A DNA stretch of 64,000 nt from Palaemon carinicauda (Eukaryota; Arthropoda; Malacostraca; Decapoda; Palaemonidae), in NCBI RefSeq assembly GCF_036898095.1, contig NC_090725.1:208727353-208791352 (forward strand), written 5' to 3'. Of this stretch, positions 13,582 to 26,099 are shown in pieces (positions within the stretch are counted from its first letter, which is position 1; the number at the start of each line of letters is the position of its first letter). Below the pieces are notes generated by a model, which was not told the DNA's origin, ran no database searches, and saw nothing but the letters and a program-made list of their open reading frames with translations. The translations under genes were made by a program, and so were the position numbers.

Positions 13582-15156
13582 TTAAATAGGGTGCCCTGAT
13601 CTAGAGAGGCGAACTGTAGGCGGGTCATCTGGCAGAAGATAAGCAGGTTTTAGACGATCAATGGAGACCCAGTCTTCTTTGCCCCGAATGTTTAGGAGGA
13701 ATGCTTTCAGACTGCGTTGGATCACAAGGAAAGGGCCCGTGTAAGGGGGCGTTAGTGGTGGCTTGCTGGTGTCATTGCGCAGGAAGACGTGCGTTGCAGA
13801 GTGCAAGTCCGTTGGTATGTGATGCTTCGCTGGGGGCTTGTAAGTCTGGCGGCACGGAGTAAATTTTCCCACGACGTGACGTATGCGCTGGAGATCGTCG
13901 GAGGAGGTTGTAGAAGGAAAAAATTCGGCAGGGACGACCAACGGGTCGCCATACACCATTTCAGCTGCCGAGACGTCGAGGGCGTCTTTAGGAGTGGTCC
14001 TTAGTCCCAGGAGGACCCAGGGAAGCTGAGTAAACCAGTTGCAATCCTTGCAGCGGGACATCAAAGCTGCTTTGAGGGTGCGATGAAAACGTTCAACCAT
14101 TCCATTGGCAGCGGGGTTGTAGGCCGTTGTCTGATGTAGGGTGATGCCCAGGAGATTCGCTAATGACGTCCACAATTGAGAGGTGAAAGTGGTTCCCCTG
14201 TCAGAAGTAATATGCTCAGGGATACCGAATCTTGAAATCCATCCAGAGAGTAAGGCAGATGTACATGAGGCGGACGTTGCAGTTTCCATGGGAATGGCTT
14301 CAGGCCAATGAGTGGAGCGGTCGATGACGGTAAACAGGTAACGATGTCCTTGTGATGTGGGTAGGGGGCCTACAATGTCGACGTGAATGTGTGCGAAACG
14401 ACGCTGAGGTTGAGGAAAGGTGCCCACTCCTGAATCCGTGTGTCGATGTACTTTGGAAGTTTGGCAAGAAGTACAGGCGCGGACCCAATCCTTAGCATCC
14501 TTAGAAATGCCGTGCCAAATGAACTTTGCCTTCAGCAGCTGTGCAGTAGAACGGCATGAGGGATGTGAAAGGCCGTGAATGAAATCAAACACCTGTCGGC
14601 GCATGGGAGCAGGAATCCAAGGTCGCGGTCTACCAGTACTGACGTCACAGAGGAGGGTGGTGTTGGAGTCTTCGAGGGGAAAGTCTTCCCAACGGAGGGA
14701 CGTGCAGGATGTCTTACAAGCTTGATACTCTGGATCCTGTCGTTGGGCTTCAGCCAGGGCGTTGTAATCCAATCCCAGTTGAACGGCAGCCAACGTGTTT
14801 CTTGACAGGGCATCGGCAACGGGATTCATTTTCCCAGGGACGTATTGGAGGGTGCAATTGTATTCAGCCACGGCGGAGAGATGTCGGCGTTGACGGGCGG
14901 ACCAGGCGTCAGACTGTCGAGTGAAGGCGTGCACCAGAGGCATGTGGTCTGTGCGAATGACGAAGGGTGTACCTTCTAAGAAATGGCGAAAGTGACGGAC
15001 AGCCAAGTGCACCGCCAGCAATTCTCGATCGAAGGTAGAATAACCCGATTCTGCCTTGGACAGTTTTCTGCTGAAGAAGGCCAATGGGCGGGGCGAGCCT
15101 TTGACCACCTGCTCGAGTACTGCACCAATAGCGACGTCGCTGGCATCGGCTCTCAC
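13582..15156 (-). CDS. Gypsy pol, RNase H and integrase portion
   Basis: A 524-residue open frame. RNase H is at residues 1-130, with 'RADASDVAIGAVLEQ', 'FDRELLAVH', 'TDHMPLV' and 'NPVADALSRN'. An integrase HHCC zinc domain follows ('HGLSHPSCRSTAQLL' ... 'CTSCQTSK') and then the integrase core, whose triad lies in 'HVDIVGPLP', 'TSDRGTTF' and 'NGMVERFHRTLK'. A C-terminal tail has 'YTGPFLVI' and 'SIDRLKPAYL', resembling the usual Gypsy integrase end. It is in the same frame as the PR-RT part (15259-16725). The two are separated by one TGA (15259-15261) and about 100 bp that still read in frame but contain a 51-bp palindrome. The integrase looks intact. Confidence 0.93.
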   Translation of the reverse strand: MRADASDVAIGAVLEQVVKGSPRPLAFFSRKLSKAESGYSTFDRELLAVHLAVRHFRHFLEGTPFVIRTDHMPLVHAFTRQSDAWSARQRRHLSAVAEYNCTLQYVPGKMNPVADALSRNTLAAVQLGLDYNALAEAQRQDPEYQACKTSCTSLRWEDFPLEDSNTTLLCDVSTGRPRPWIPAPMRRQVFDFIHGLSHPSCRSTAQLLKAKFIWHGISKDAKDWVRACTSCQTSKVHRHTDSGVGTFPQPQRRFAHIHVDIVGPLPTSQGHRYLFTVIDRSTHWPEAIPMETATSASCTSALLSGWISRFGIPEHITSDRGTTFTSQLWTSLANLLGITLHQTTAYNPAANGMVERFHRTLKAALMSRCKDCNWFTQLPWVLLGLRTTPKDALDVSAAEMVYGDPLVVPAEFFPSTTSSDDLQRIRHVVGKFTPCRQTYKPPAKHHIPTDLHSATHVFLRNDTSKPPLTPPYTGPFLVIQRSLKAFLLNIRGKEDWVSIDRLKPAYLLPDDPPTVRLSRSGHPI

Positions 15157-15200
15157 TTTTCCTATCCCACACGCCCCGTGTGGGATAGGAAAAGTGAGAG
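15150..15200. repeat. Perfect 24-bp-arm hairpin inside Gypsy pol
   Basis: Arms 15150-15173 and 15177-15200 are exact reverse complements with a 3-base loop. It replaces the codons just before the RNase H 'TDAS/RADAS' motif and leaves the frame open. Confidence 0.95.
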
Positions 15201-15258
15201 CCGCAGCAGTTGATAGGGCCTTCTTTGCATTGCAGAAGGCTGCTTCTTGAAGGGGACC

Positions 15259-16725
15259 TCACTTCAGGTCCTTTGGCTTGCCCTTGAGGTAGGCGTAGAG
15301 GGGAGCAAGAGTGGTGGCAATGGCTGGCAGAAAACGGTGATAATAGTTGATCATGCCCAAGAATTCCTGCAGAGCTTTGACGGTCGAGGGCGCGGGGAAG
15401 TTCTGAACGGCTGCTACCTTCTCAGGGAGGGGATGGACTCCTTCAGGAGTGATACGGTGCCCTAAGAACGACACTTCGTTGGCGCCAAAGGTACACTTGT
15501 CGTACCGGACTACAAGGCCGTTTTGTTGTAGGCGGTCAAGCACGATGCGCAGGTAACGGAGGTGTTCCTCTTTTGAGGAGGAGAACACAAGTATGTCGTC
15601 CACATAACATACACAGAAAGGGAGGTCCCCTAAGATGCCATCCATGAGACGTTGAAACATTGCCCCAGCATTACGAAGGCCAAAACAGGAGTAATTGAAG
15701 GTATATGTACCAAACGGAGTGGTGATGGCGGTCTTGGGGATGTCTTCTGGGTTCATAGGCACCTGATAATACCCCTTCAGGAGGTCGAGCGTAGAGAAAA
15801 CCTTCGCTTTGTGCAGGTAGGAGGTCACGTCGGCAATGTTTGGGAGGGGGTAGTGATCCGGTTCTGTTTGCATGTTCAGGCGCCTGTAATCCCCGCACAG
15901 ACGGAGGGAGCCGTCTTTCTTCAGAACGATGTGTAAGGGTGACGACCATGGGCTGGAGGCCTTTTGGCAAAGGCCCATTTCCTCCATTTCGGTGAACGTC
16001 TGTTTGGCGGCTGCCAATCGTTCCGGCGCCAGACGTCTGAATTTTGCGAAGACTGGGGGTCCCGTCGTCTTGATATTGTGATAAATACCGTGCTTGGCAG
16101 GAACCGTGGGCGTTTGGTGAAGTTCTGGACGGAAAACTTCCGGGTACGACGTGAGGAGGTGGGCATAGGCATCCGTGGGTGCGCTGATGTGGAGAGCGAG
16201 GTTAGAGGGGGCGGGTTGAAGAGGTGTCGACAAGTACGTGTCTGCGTTGACCAATCGTCGGTGGGCGACATCGACCAGAAGGTGGAAATGAGAGAGGAAA
16301 TCCGCACCGAGGATTGGCATTGTGACGTCAGCAACGAGAAACTTCCAGTTGAATTTACCGTTTCCGAACGATAATGTGAGGTTCTCGTAACCGTAGGTGG
16401 GTATCGCAGATCCGTTGGCACCTACCAAGCGGACGTCGGCAGATGTAGACAGACTACGTTGTGCCTTGAAGAGTTTCCTTGGCAAAAGAGAACGACAGGC
16501 ACCCGTGTCTACCAAAAATCGCACGCCCGTTCCTGCATTCTGTAAAAAGAAAAGATTAGAAACACGGGAGGCCACCGCCACAAGCGATGGCCTACTTACA
16601 CGTTTTTTGGCCACTGACAATCCTTGGCACATTTCTTCGCGGTTGCCCCGAATCTGAAGTGGTAGTAGCAAAACTGCAGCGGATGGGAGGTAGTAAGTGG
16701 CTGTAGAAGTCGTTCGTTGGGGCAC
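15259..16725 (-). CDS. Gypsy pol, protease and reverse transcriptase portion
   Basis: A 488-residue frame ending in TGA at 15259-15261. The aspartic protease active site 'LVDTGA' is near residue 73. RT follows with 'LVVRYDKCTFG', 'STLDLLKGYYQVP', 'FGLRNAGAMFQRLMD', the catalytic 'YVDDILVFS' and the thumb 'FLGMINYYHRFLP'. The first 40 or so codons overlap gag in another frame, so pol is probably made by ribosomal frameshifting. The frame difference is one base. The premature TGA just after the RT thumb separates RNase H-integrase. It could be a mutation or a sequencing error. The truncated relative at 39793-39997 covers only the protease start. Confidence 0.92.
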   Translation of the reverse strand: MPQRTTSTATYYLPSAAVLLLPLQIRGNREEMCQGLSVAKKRVSRPSLVAVASRVSNLFFLQNAGTGVRFLVDTGACRSLLPRKLFKAQRSLSTSADVRLVGANGSAIPTYGYENLTLSFGNGKFNWKFLVADVTMPILGADFLSHFHLLVDVAHRRLVNADTYLSTPLQPAPSNLALHISAPTDAYAHLLTSYPEVFRPELHQTPTVPAKHGIYHNIKTTGPPVFAKFRRLAPERLAAAKQTFTEMEEMGLCQKASSPWSSPLHIVLKKDGSLRLCGDYRRLNMQTEPDHYPLPNIADVTSYLHKAKVFSTLDLLKGYYQVPMNPEDIPKTAITTPFGTYTFNYSCFGLRNAGAMFQRLMDGILGDLPFCVCYVDDILVFSSSKEEHLRYLRIVLDRLQQNGLVVRYDKCTFGANEVSFLGHRITPEGVHPLPEKVAAVQNFPAPSTVKALQEFLGMINYYHRFLPAIATTLAPLYAYLKGKPKDLK

Positions 16726-17402
16726 GAGCGATTGGTGGGTGGTGGGCGGCTTTGTCGCCGCTTCGGCACGTCACGGGGTAGGCGTGTATGACCTACGGCA
16801 TTCATGTCAGCTTCGGTTGACGTTGAATAGGCATCCTCGTCGTCAGGGGTGGAGGCGTTGATGGAGGTCTTGAAGTGGCTGTCCATAAGGGCGTCGGCTT
16901 TGGTCATCAAGTCCTTTATGGGTAAACTATCGACATCGGGTTTGGCAGCGCGTACAGGTTCGGGTAAACGGCGTATCCAAAGGGCACGAAGTAGGTTCAC
17001 CTCACGAGGAGAGCCGTCTGCGGCAGGTTGCAGGCGAGCGATACTGGTCATTTCCCTGAGGGCAAGCGAAGCCCTTTGGTCCCCCAACGGTTGTTGCGAG
17101 AGCTGAAAAAGCTTTGCTATACGGGCGGCTGGCGACGGCAAGTACTGCTGCAGAAGGTATGTTTTGAGGGCGTCATACACTATTGGGGTGTCTCCTTGTT
17201 CACAAAGCCAGTCGGATATTTCTGGGAAGGTGTCCTCGGGTATCGCCGCGAGAACATAATCCGCTTTGGTGGTTGAGCGAGTCACGCCCCTGATACGAAA
17301 CTGGACTTCTGCGTGCTGAAACCAAGCAAACGCCTCTCCGCTGGCAAACGATGAAAGTTTGAATGGAGCGGCCGCAGCACCAACTGCCGTAGAGTCCGTC
17401 AT
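16596..17402 (-). CDS. Gypsy gag
   Basis: A 268-residue capsid/nucleocapsid protein. The matrix/capsid begins at 'FKLSSFASGEAFAWFQHAEVQF' and includes 'YDALKTYLLQQY' and 'RALWIRRLPEPVR'. Near the C-terminus a single atypical zinc-knuckle-like motif reads 'FCYYHFRFGATAKKC' (Cys-x2-His ... Cys), a form I associate with arthropod Gypsy gags of the mag/CsRn1 type. The start is the first ATG after the PBS. It overlaps pol. A diverged, frameshifted second copy lies at 39925-40740. Confidence 0.9.
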   Translation of the reverse strand: MTDSTAVGAAAAPFKLSSFASGEAFAWFQHAEVQFRIRGVTRSTTKADYVLAAIPEDTFPEISDWLCEQGDTPIVYDALKTYLLQQYLPSPAARIAKLFQLSQQPLGDQRASLALREMTSIARLQPAADGSPREVNLLRALWIRRLPEPVRAAKPDVDSLPIKDLMTKADALMDSHFKTSINASTPDDEDAYSTSTEADMNAVGHTRLPRDVPKRRQSRPPPTNRSCPNERLLQPLTTSHPLQFCYYHFRFGATAKKCAKDCQWPKNV

Positions 17403-17460
17403 AGTACCAACGATGAAGGGGCGAGGGGGTGGGGATGGAAGGCGGTGGGAGCGAGTCGAC

Positions 17461-17474
17461 TTCCGGGGTCACCA
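17461..17474 (-). other. Gypsy primer-binding site (tRNA-Trp-like)
   Basis: Read on the minus strand directly after the 5' LTR, one base away, is TGGTGACCCCGGAA. The first 11 bases equal the complement of the tRNA-Trp 3' end, as used by avian retroviruses. The match beyond that is imperfect. The tRNA identity is from memory of tRNA-Trp. Confidence 0.65.
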
Positions 17475-17475
17475 A

Positions 17476-17728
17476 TGTGACGGAGCCGAGAGAGGGTTGT
17501 GAACTCAAAGGCAGGATGCAATCAACTGAGTTGTATTATTAAGAAACACTCTCCTTTATATACAAAACCTCAAGGCAACAGGACAACCTGTTTGAGAGAC
17601 AGACAATGTTACAGAGCAAAACGGAGACATGATCATTCAGGTTCTTTTTAGTGCGAGGGAAGAGCGCAGATACAAGCATAATATATACAAAATAATTATG
17701 TACAATTGTGTGACACACGGTTGGTACA
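17476..17728 (-). repeat. Gypsy 5' LTR
   Basis: 253 bp, TG...CA, partner of 13289-13543. It is followed on the + side by TTAC, which repeats the 4 bases left of the other LTR. Confidence 0.95.
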
Positions 17729-17732
17729 TTAC

Positions 17733-18667
17733 TATCAATGCAGGAATACTTAGCACGCTCTACCTTGTAATTTTGATTACTCCTTCGAAAACTTTCAACA
17801 ATCAATTTCTGTCTCTGTCTCCTTTTTATAGTATCCCAAGTATCATTTGATATCCATGACTTTCTCCTTGTAACTGCGTGTCCCAAGACTTCAATAGTAA
17901 CTGACTGATATATGTTCCTAATATCACACTATGCTTCATTAATTGTCTGTTCTTCATCTCTTCAAGTCTTTAAGACTGCAAATCGATTCCTACATTCAAT
18001 TCCAAATTTTTCTCTGTGGTCTTTTTCTGAAAGCTTAATTGTATCAAACCTAGGTATTATATCTATCTTTCTGTTGGGTGCTTTCAGTTTTAGTTTCAGT
18101 GTGGCAATGAGAAGCAGATGATCACTACCAATATCTGCACCTCTACAGGTTCTTAAATTTCTTAGAGTCCTCATACTCTCTTTATTAATGGCAATGTAAT
18201 CTATCTGATTTTTGTAATTGCCACATGATGAAGTCCATGTATACTTGTGAATGTTCTTGTGTTGAAAAAGAGTGCCTCCAATGATAAGATTGTTTGCTGA
18301 ACAGAAATCTATGAAATGTACTCCATTTTCATTTGCAATTTCACTAAGATTCTCGAAACCCATTACATTCGCTATCTCTTGATTATTTCTCCCAACTTTA
18401 GCATTGAGTCTCCAATCACAATTTTCATATCTCTCTCTGGGATCTCATTTATTACACTCTGCAGTTCTTCATAGTATTCATCTTTCCTTTCTTCAGGGGA
18501 ATCATTTGTTGGGGCATAGCAAACTATAATAATCATATTCACTGCTTTGATTTGAACTCTGCTAGTAACAATCTACTATTGAAAGCTCTTCTCTCGATGA
18601 ATGCCTTTTCTGTTCTTGTTGTCACCATCATTCCTACCCCTTCTCTTCTAACTCACTATGATCATCC
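17733..18667 (-). mobile_element. RTE-like LINE copy 1, endonuclease part
   Basis: The continuation of the LINE broken by the Gypsy element. The longest frame (18363-17962, 133 aa) shows the C-terminal half of an APE-type endonuclease: 'FIDFCSANNLIIGGTLF', 'YTWTSSCGNYKNQIDYIAI' and 'GADIGSDHLLLI', the last being the usual SDH motif. This resembles the endonuclease of RTE/BovB elements (CFDP2-like). The segment from 18667 to 18380 is the N-terminal half in broken frames, interrupted at the TA array. It corresponds to 59239-59960 on the plus strand and 61510-62350 on the minus strand. Confidence 0.8.
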
Positions 18668-18694
18668 AGAGTATATATATATATTATATATATA

Positions 18695-18757
<63 letters not shown>

Positions 18758-18770
18758 GTATCTATATATA
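18668..18770. repeat. (TA)n in LINE endonuclease, left of Tigger B
   Basis: Imperfect (TA)n with a few TG/TT variants. Together with 21367-21413 it is one TA array in the LINE, split by the insertion of Tigger B. Confidence 0.9.
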
Positions 18771-21358
18771 CAGTGGAACCTCTACATACGATTGTCCCAA
18801 CATACGAATTTTCCAACATACGAAGTAAAATTTGACCAAATTTCTGTCTCAACATACGAAGTGTTGCTCCAACATACGACGTAAACAATACGCTTACCCG
18901 TGGAATTTTCTCGAAAGCGTGCAGCGTAGTTTGTTGTTGGCGCCGCTAGACGGCAGCACATCGGAGGGACGCCAATCGAGCGTCACCTTGATCAGTCCTC
19001 TCATCGCGTGCGCATCGTGTGGTTGTCCTCTATTCGCTCAGTTTTAACAGTTTTTTATCTTGCCTTTTCACGTGTTGTTTTCTGTGTTCCGTAATCATGG
19101 GTCCTAAAAAGCTTAGTTTCGGTTCAAATAGTAGTAGCAGTGGTGAAAAAAAAGAAGAAGTCTATGCTTTCATTAGAATTAAAGCAGGAAATCATAGAAA
19201 AGCGATCTCGCTAAACAATATGGCCGGAATATGTCGACGATCTCGACGATCATAAAAGAGAAGTCAGCCATTAAATCAGTGAAACCTTCGAAGGGGATCA
19301 CGATTATTTTGTAAACGTCGTAGCCCTACCCTTGAAGAGATGGAACGACTTTTGTTAATATGGATCAAAGACAAGGAGATTGTTGGCGATACGATCACGG
19401 AAACGATCATTTGTGAGAAGGCCAGCGGTATCTACAGTGACTTGAAGGCGGCGCGCTCTCGGGGTGACGCGGGGGAGAGTTCAGCCGATCCTACAACGGA
19501 GGAATTCAAGGCGTCTCGAGGTTTGTTCAAGAAATTTAGGAAACGGACCGGGATTCATTCAGTTGTTCGTCATGGAGAAGCTTCGAGTTCGGACACTAAG
19601 GCTGCTAAAGACTTTGTTAAAAAGTTCGAAAGCATCGTGGCGGAGGAAGGTTACGTAGAGCAGCAGGTTTTCAACTGTGATGAAACCGGTCTGTTTTGGA
19701 AAAAGATGCCTAGTCGAACGTACATTACTGCCGAAGAGAAGAAAATGCCTGGACATAAGCCAATGAAGGATCGGTTGACTCTTGCGCTTTGTGCCAACGC
19801 CAGGGGGGACTGCAAAATTAAGCCTCTGTTAGTTTACCATTCCAAAAACCCTAGGGCATTTAAAGCACATAGAATTAATAAAGACCTGCTACATGTTCTA
19901 TGGCGTTCTAATTCTAAGGCTTGGGTTACTAGGCATATCTTTGTGGAATGGGTAAACGTAGTTTTCGGCCCTGCTGTCAAGAAGTATCTTCAGGAAAGGA
20001 ATTTGCCTTTGAAGTGCTTGCTTTGTTTGGACAATGCACCCGCTCACCCCCCCGGACTCGAGGATGATATCATCGACGAATACAAATTCATCAAGGTGGT
20101 GTATCTACCACCGAATGCCACCCCTATCCTCCAGCCCATGGACCAGCAAGTCATCTCGAATTTTAAGAAACTCTACACAAAGCACTTATTTAAGCAGTGC
20201 TTTAATGTCACGCAAAGCACCAACTTAACTTTGCGTGAATTTTGGAGGAGCCACTTCAATATCGTGCACTGCTTAAAGATCATTGATCAAGCTTGGGAGG
20301 GAGTAACTCGTCGGACCCTGAATTCCGCTTGGAAAAAGCTTTGACCTGATGCTGTTGCTCCCCTAAATTTCGAAGGTTTTGGCCCCGAGAATGAACCTGT
20401 GCTTTCCGCCGAGGAAGACGTCGAAGAGATTGTATCCCTTGGCAAGTCCATGGGTCTGGAGGTAGATGAAGATGACATCACCGAACTCGTCGATGAGTAT
20501 CAGGAAGAGTTCACCACCGAGGAACTCAAGGAGTTGCAAGCCATGCAGCATGATGAGTTCCAAGCGCAGTTGAGTGAGTCGGAGGAGATCGAGGAGGTAG
20601 ACGAAATCTTAGGTACGGCGGAAATAAAACAGATGTTGGCATAGGCTATCATCAACACGTTGATTTCATCGACAAGCATCACCCACAGAAACTTCAGGTT
20701 TGCCATGTTGTTGCGCAGTTCGATGATGTTTGCTTAATGCATTTTAGAAAAATCCTCAAAAGCTGTACAAAGCAACTTTCACTCGATAGTTTCTTTAAAA
20801 AATCTTTAAAACGGTCTAGTGATCATGATGAAAAGAAAGAAAGTGAAGCAAAGAAAAGGAAGATCGAATTGAGTGAAAGTGATGAAAATTAATAATAAGA
20901 AAAGAAAAAATGTAGAAAAAAAATATAAAATTATAAAAAGGAAAAAAAATAATAAGCTAAGTTAAGTTAAAGTTCGCGTAGTAGTGTAAGTTATCGTACA
21001 CGTTATCGTACAAAGTCACCGTCCCTACCTCCTCGCTGATCTTCCGTCTCCTCCTTCGTAGAAGTCCCTACACCTGTGCTGGCCTGTCGCTAAGTAAAGT
21101 GTTACATTACAACCCGTTTTTTATTTATTATTTCATTATTATGTTCTTTTCTTTGGTTTGTAATATGTATTTATTATACAGGCATTGTATTAATGTCACG
21201 TGTAATTATGTGTAGCCATTTATTAAGGATTTATTATGGGTTTTTAGGCTGATTAACGAATTAAATCAATTACCATGTAATTATGGGAATATTTGCTCCA
21301 ACATACGATCGTTTTAACATAAGTAGTTTCTGGAACGAATTAAGATCGTATGTAGAGG

Positions 21359-21366
<8 letters not shown>
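18771..21366 (+). mobile_element. Tigger/pogo-type DNA transposon B
   Basis: A 2.6-kb element starting CAGTGGAACCTCTACATACG, with a matching inverted end at 21340-21366 (final base mutated). It is flanked by TA. Subterminal repeats of CAACATACGA occur at least four times in the first 120 bp, a different word from Tigger A, so the two belong to related subfamilies. It encodes one damaged transposase on the plus strand (19097-20890). It is inserted into TA repeats within an RTE LINE endonuclease gene. Confidence 0.9.
19097..20890 (+). pseudogene. Tigger-like transposase B, frameshifted
   Basis: This copy starts 'MGPKKLSFGSNSSSSGE' at 19097 as in Tigger A. It shifts frame within the first HTH (around 19160-19300) and is open from 19340 to 20344, where the catalytic boxes 'NCDETGLFWKK', 'LCLDNAPAHPP' and 'NATPILQPMDQ' are intact, followed by 'LREFWRSHFNIVHCLKIIDQAW'. 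A stop at 20342-20344 precedes the acidic C-terminal part (20399-20644), then 'QFDDVCLMHF' and a Lys-rich tail to about 20890. Conservation with Tigger A is high along its length. It is dead because of the N-terminal shift and at least two stops. Confidence 0.88.

Positions 21367-21413
<47 letters not shown>
21367..21413. repeat. (TA)n right of Tigger B
   Basis: A short pure (TA)n between the right end of Tigger B and the LINE endonuclease N-terminus. Confidence 0.95.
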
Positions 21414-23010
<1,597 letters not shown>

Positions 23011-23248
23011 TGATGTATAAGTTAAGACTGTTAAGACCATACCATACTTATATTTTTTAGAGAAAGTTGCATTTCACTTTTTCAAATTCTTATTTTGTTT
23101 ACCAAAAGCTCTTCATTCCCTGCTTATCTTTTTAATTTTGGTCTTATACTATGGGGAAACACTTACCGTCTGCCGTAAGTACGTATATTCATTAGCAATC
23201 TCTAGTTCATCCATAAACCTTATTGAATATGCACACATCTTTTATGCC

Positions 23249-23800
<552 letters not shown>

Positions 23801-23867
23801 ATATGTGTGTATTTATTATTTTTGTATTGTATACATACACATATATACAATATATATTTTTATATGA

Positions 23868-24362
<495 letters not shown>

Positions 24363-25039
24363 TTTTTCATAGCACCGGCTTGCATACGTTATCTTTTTTC
24401 CGGTGCGTGTTTTCCTTGGATTACCCAGGATTTATCTCAGGATGTCGGACCCTACCGTCACTCCTCCTAAGTTAAGTACCAGATCTATAAGTTTTGAGAT
24501 TTTGGAGTTGACCTTGCCCTTATTTATTATTTCATCACAGTTTTATTTTATCCGCGACCCCGCAACGGGTCCTCGTGGCGGTCGGCCACCTCCTCTCTCT
24601 CTCTCGTCGTTCTCAACGTTTTACAATGAGTCTTCTATACTGATTGTTCCTCGTTTTGAACTTTTCTGGGTATCCACGGTTCACACCCCGTGTTATTTTA
24701 TGTTATGGTAGTCTGTTATTACAATAACAGTTGTTTACGATACTACGGTATCGTAATTTCATGTTAGGTTGGCATGCCTGGTAGCTTTCGAGCGTTACTA
24801 GTTTTACTTCGTTTTACGTTCTGCACGTCACGGACGTTCATAACGATCTTATTAGCATACGTTTTATTCTAGAATTATTAGTTTGAAGGGACGTTAACGA
24901 GACAGTTCTTTGTTTTACGTTTTTTGTCGGCACTTCACCGACTTTGTGTTATGTTGGTAGCCCTGCCTAGCTCCACGCGCGGTTAGACTTGGTCTTCCCC
25001 TGTCTCTCTGTTCGTCCCTCCGTACTATCTTACGATTGA

Positions 25040-25072
<33 letters not shown>

Positions 25073-25823
25073 CCAGCATGCCTTCCTCTTTTATTTACCT
25101 ATTAGTTATATTATTATATTGTTTATCCTAGTCTTTCCGTGTGATCATTCCAGTCGTGGGTCTCTGCTCAGGTTGGTACTCCTGTCCTCTGCCCCACTTG
25201 TTAGCCTCCCTCTCCCCATCCGCCCGGCATCCCCACCCCAGGGTTGCCTTCCCTCTCTCTCATGTCGAGTCGTAGAGTCCGCTGTTTTGCGTTACGTTCT
25301 CTCCCCCGGGGCCTTCGCTTAACTCCGTTCTGGGCGGTTCCCGATAGTATGTGAGGCTTATTATTATACATTATTTTTGCTATTTTCCCCTACCCTGCCG
25401 TAGCCGTTTCTTTCCGCCGACTCGATTGGCCATCAGTCGGCGGGAGGCATTCTGCTTGGTCTGTGGTATCATGTTGTGTTTATATTACATATTTTCACAT
25501 TCATTCCTGCTACTTCCTCCCGGTCCCGCACCTCACGGACCCATTATAGATCCCTCCACACCCCCTCCCTCTATGGTGTTCCGCACTTCACGGACTCCAT
25601 GTGTTATTATTTCATTATGGGATCCCCGGACGTAGCTTTCACTTATTCCCTGGTCGAGTTAATTAATCCTGTTTGCCGTCGACGGGTTTGACCCTCGACT
25701 CCCCCCCCCCCTGTCCGCCTTCTCCGCCAGTGGACTTTCATGAGCCCTGGGCTCTCTCGGTTGTCTCTCCGGAGCCAACGTTACCTGTAACCACTTGGAT
25801 TAATCTCCTCTAAATATATTCAC

Positions 25824-25915
<92 letters not shown>

Positions 25916-26099
25916 CTCCCTGTTCTCAACCCCCCCCCCCCCTTTTCGAATACAATCACGCTTACGGATTGACTTATTCTTATCTATATTACAGTCGTAG
26001 TATATCCTTTCACCACGATAGTGGTATAATTTAAGCCCCCGGAGCCTCCGGGCCCCTCTTGCTTATCTATAAGATACTCATGTATCTTTTATTTTACAG
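24363..26099 (+). other. Long leader of DIRS element 3
   Basis: About 1.7 kb between ITR and gag. Contents are C/T-rich stretches, an (ATT)n run (25038-25070), poly-C runs at 25706 and 25930, and a (TA)n array at 25823-25910. Short frames here (such as 24403-24711) look accidental. It ends in a pyrimidine tract and ACAG (26096-26099) directly before gag, a good 3' splice site. Confidence 0.6.
25823..25910. repeat. (TA)n within DIRS leader
   Basis: A pure TA array inside the element leader, 88 bp. Confidence 0.95.

Larger units (their letters stand above)
13289..17728 (-). mobile_element. Ty3/Gypsy LTR retrotransposon, nearly intact
   Basis: A 4.4-kb element on the minus strand. LTRs of about 254 bp lie at 13289-13543 and 17476-17728. 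They start TGTGACG and end GGTACA on the plus strand and differ at only a handful of positions. A 4-bp target duplication TTAC (13285-13288 and 17729-17732) flanks it. The inferred target is the RTE LINE, because LINE sequence resumes on both sides (compare 61460-61510, uninterrupted). Internal features are PBS, gag, PR-RT-RNase H-integrase and a polypurine tract. No envelope-like frame is present. A single in-frame stop in pol is the main visible defect. Confidence 0.95.

Noticed and set aside
13544..17475. Retrovirus-like envelope gene in the Gypsy element
   Set aside because: After integrase only about 20 bases remain before the polypurine tract. There is no room for an env frame.
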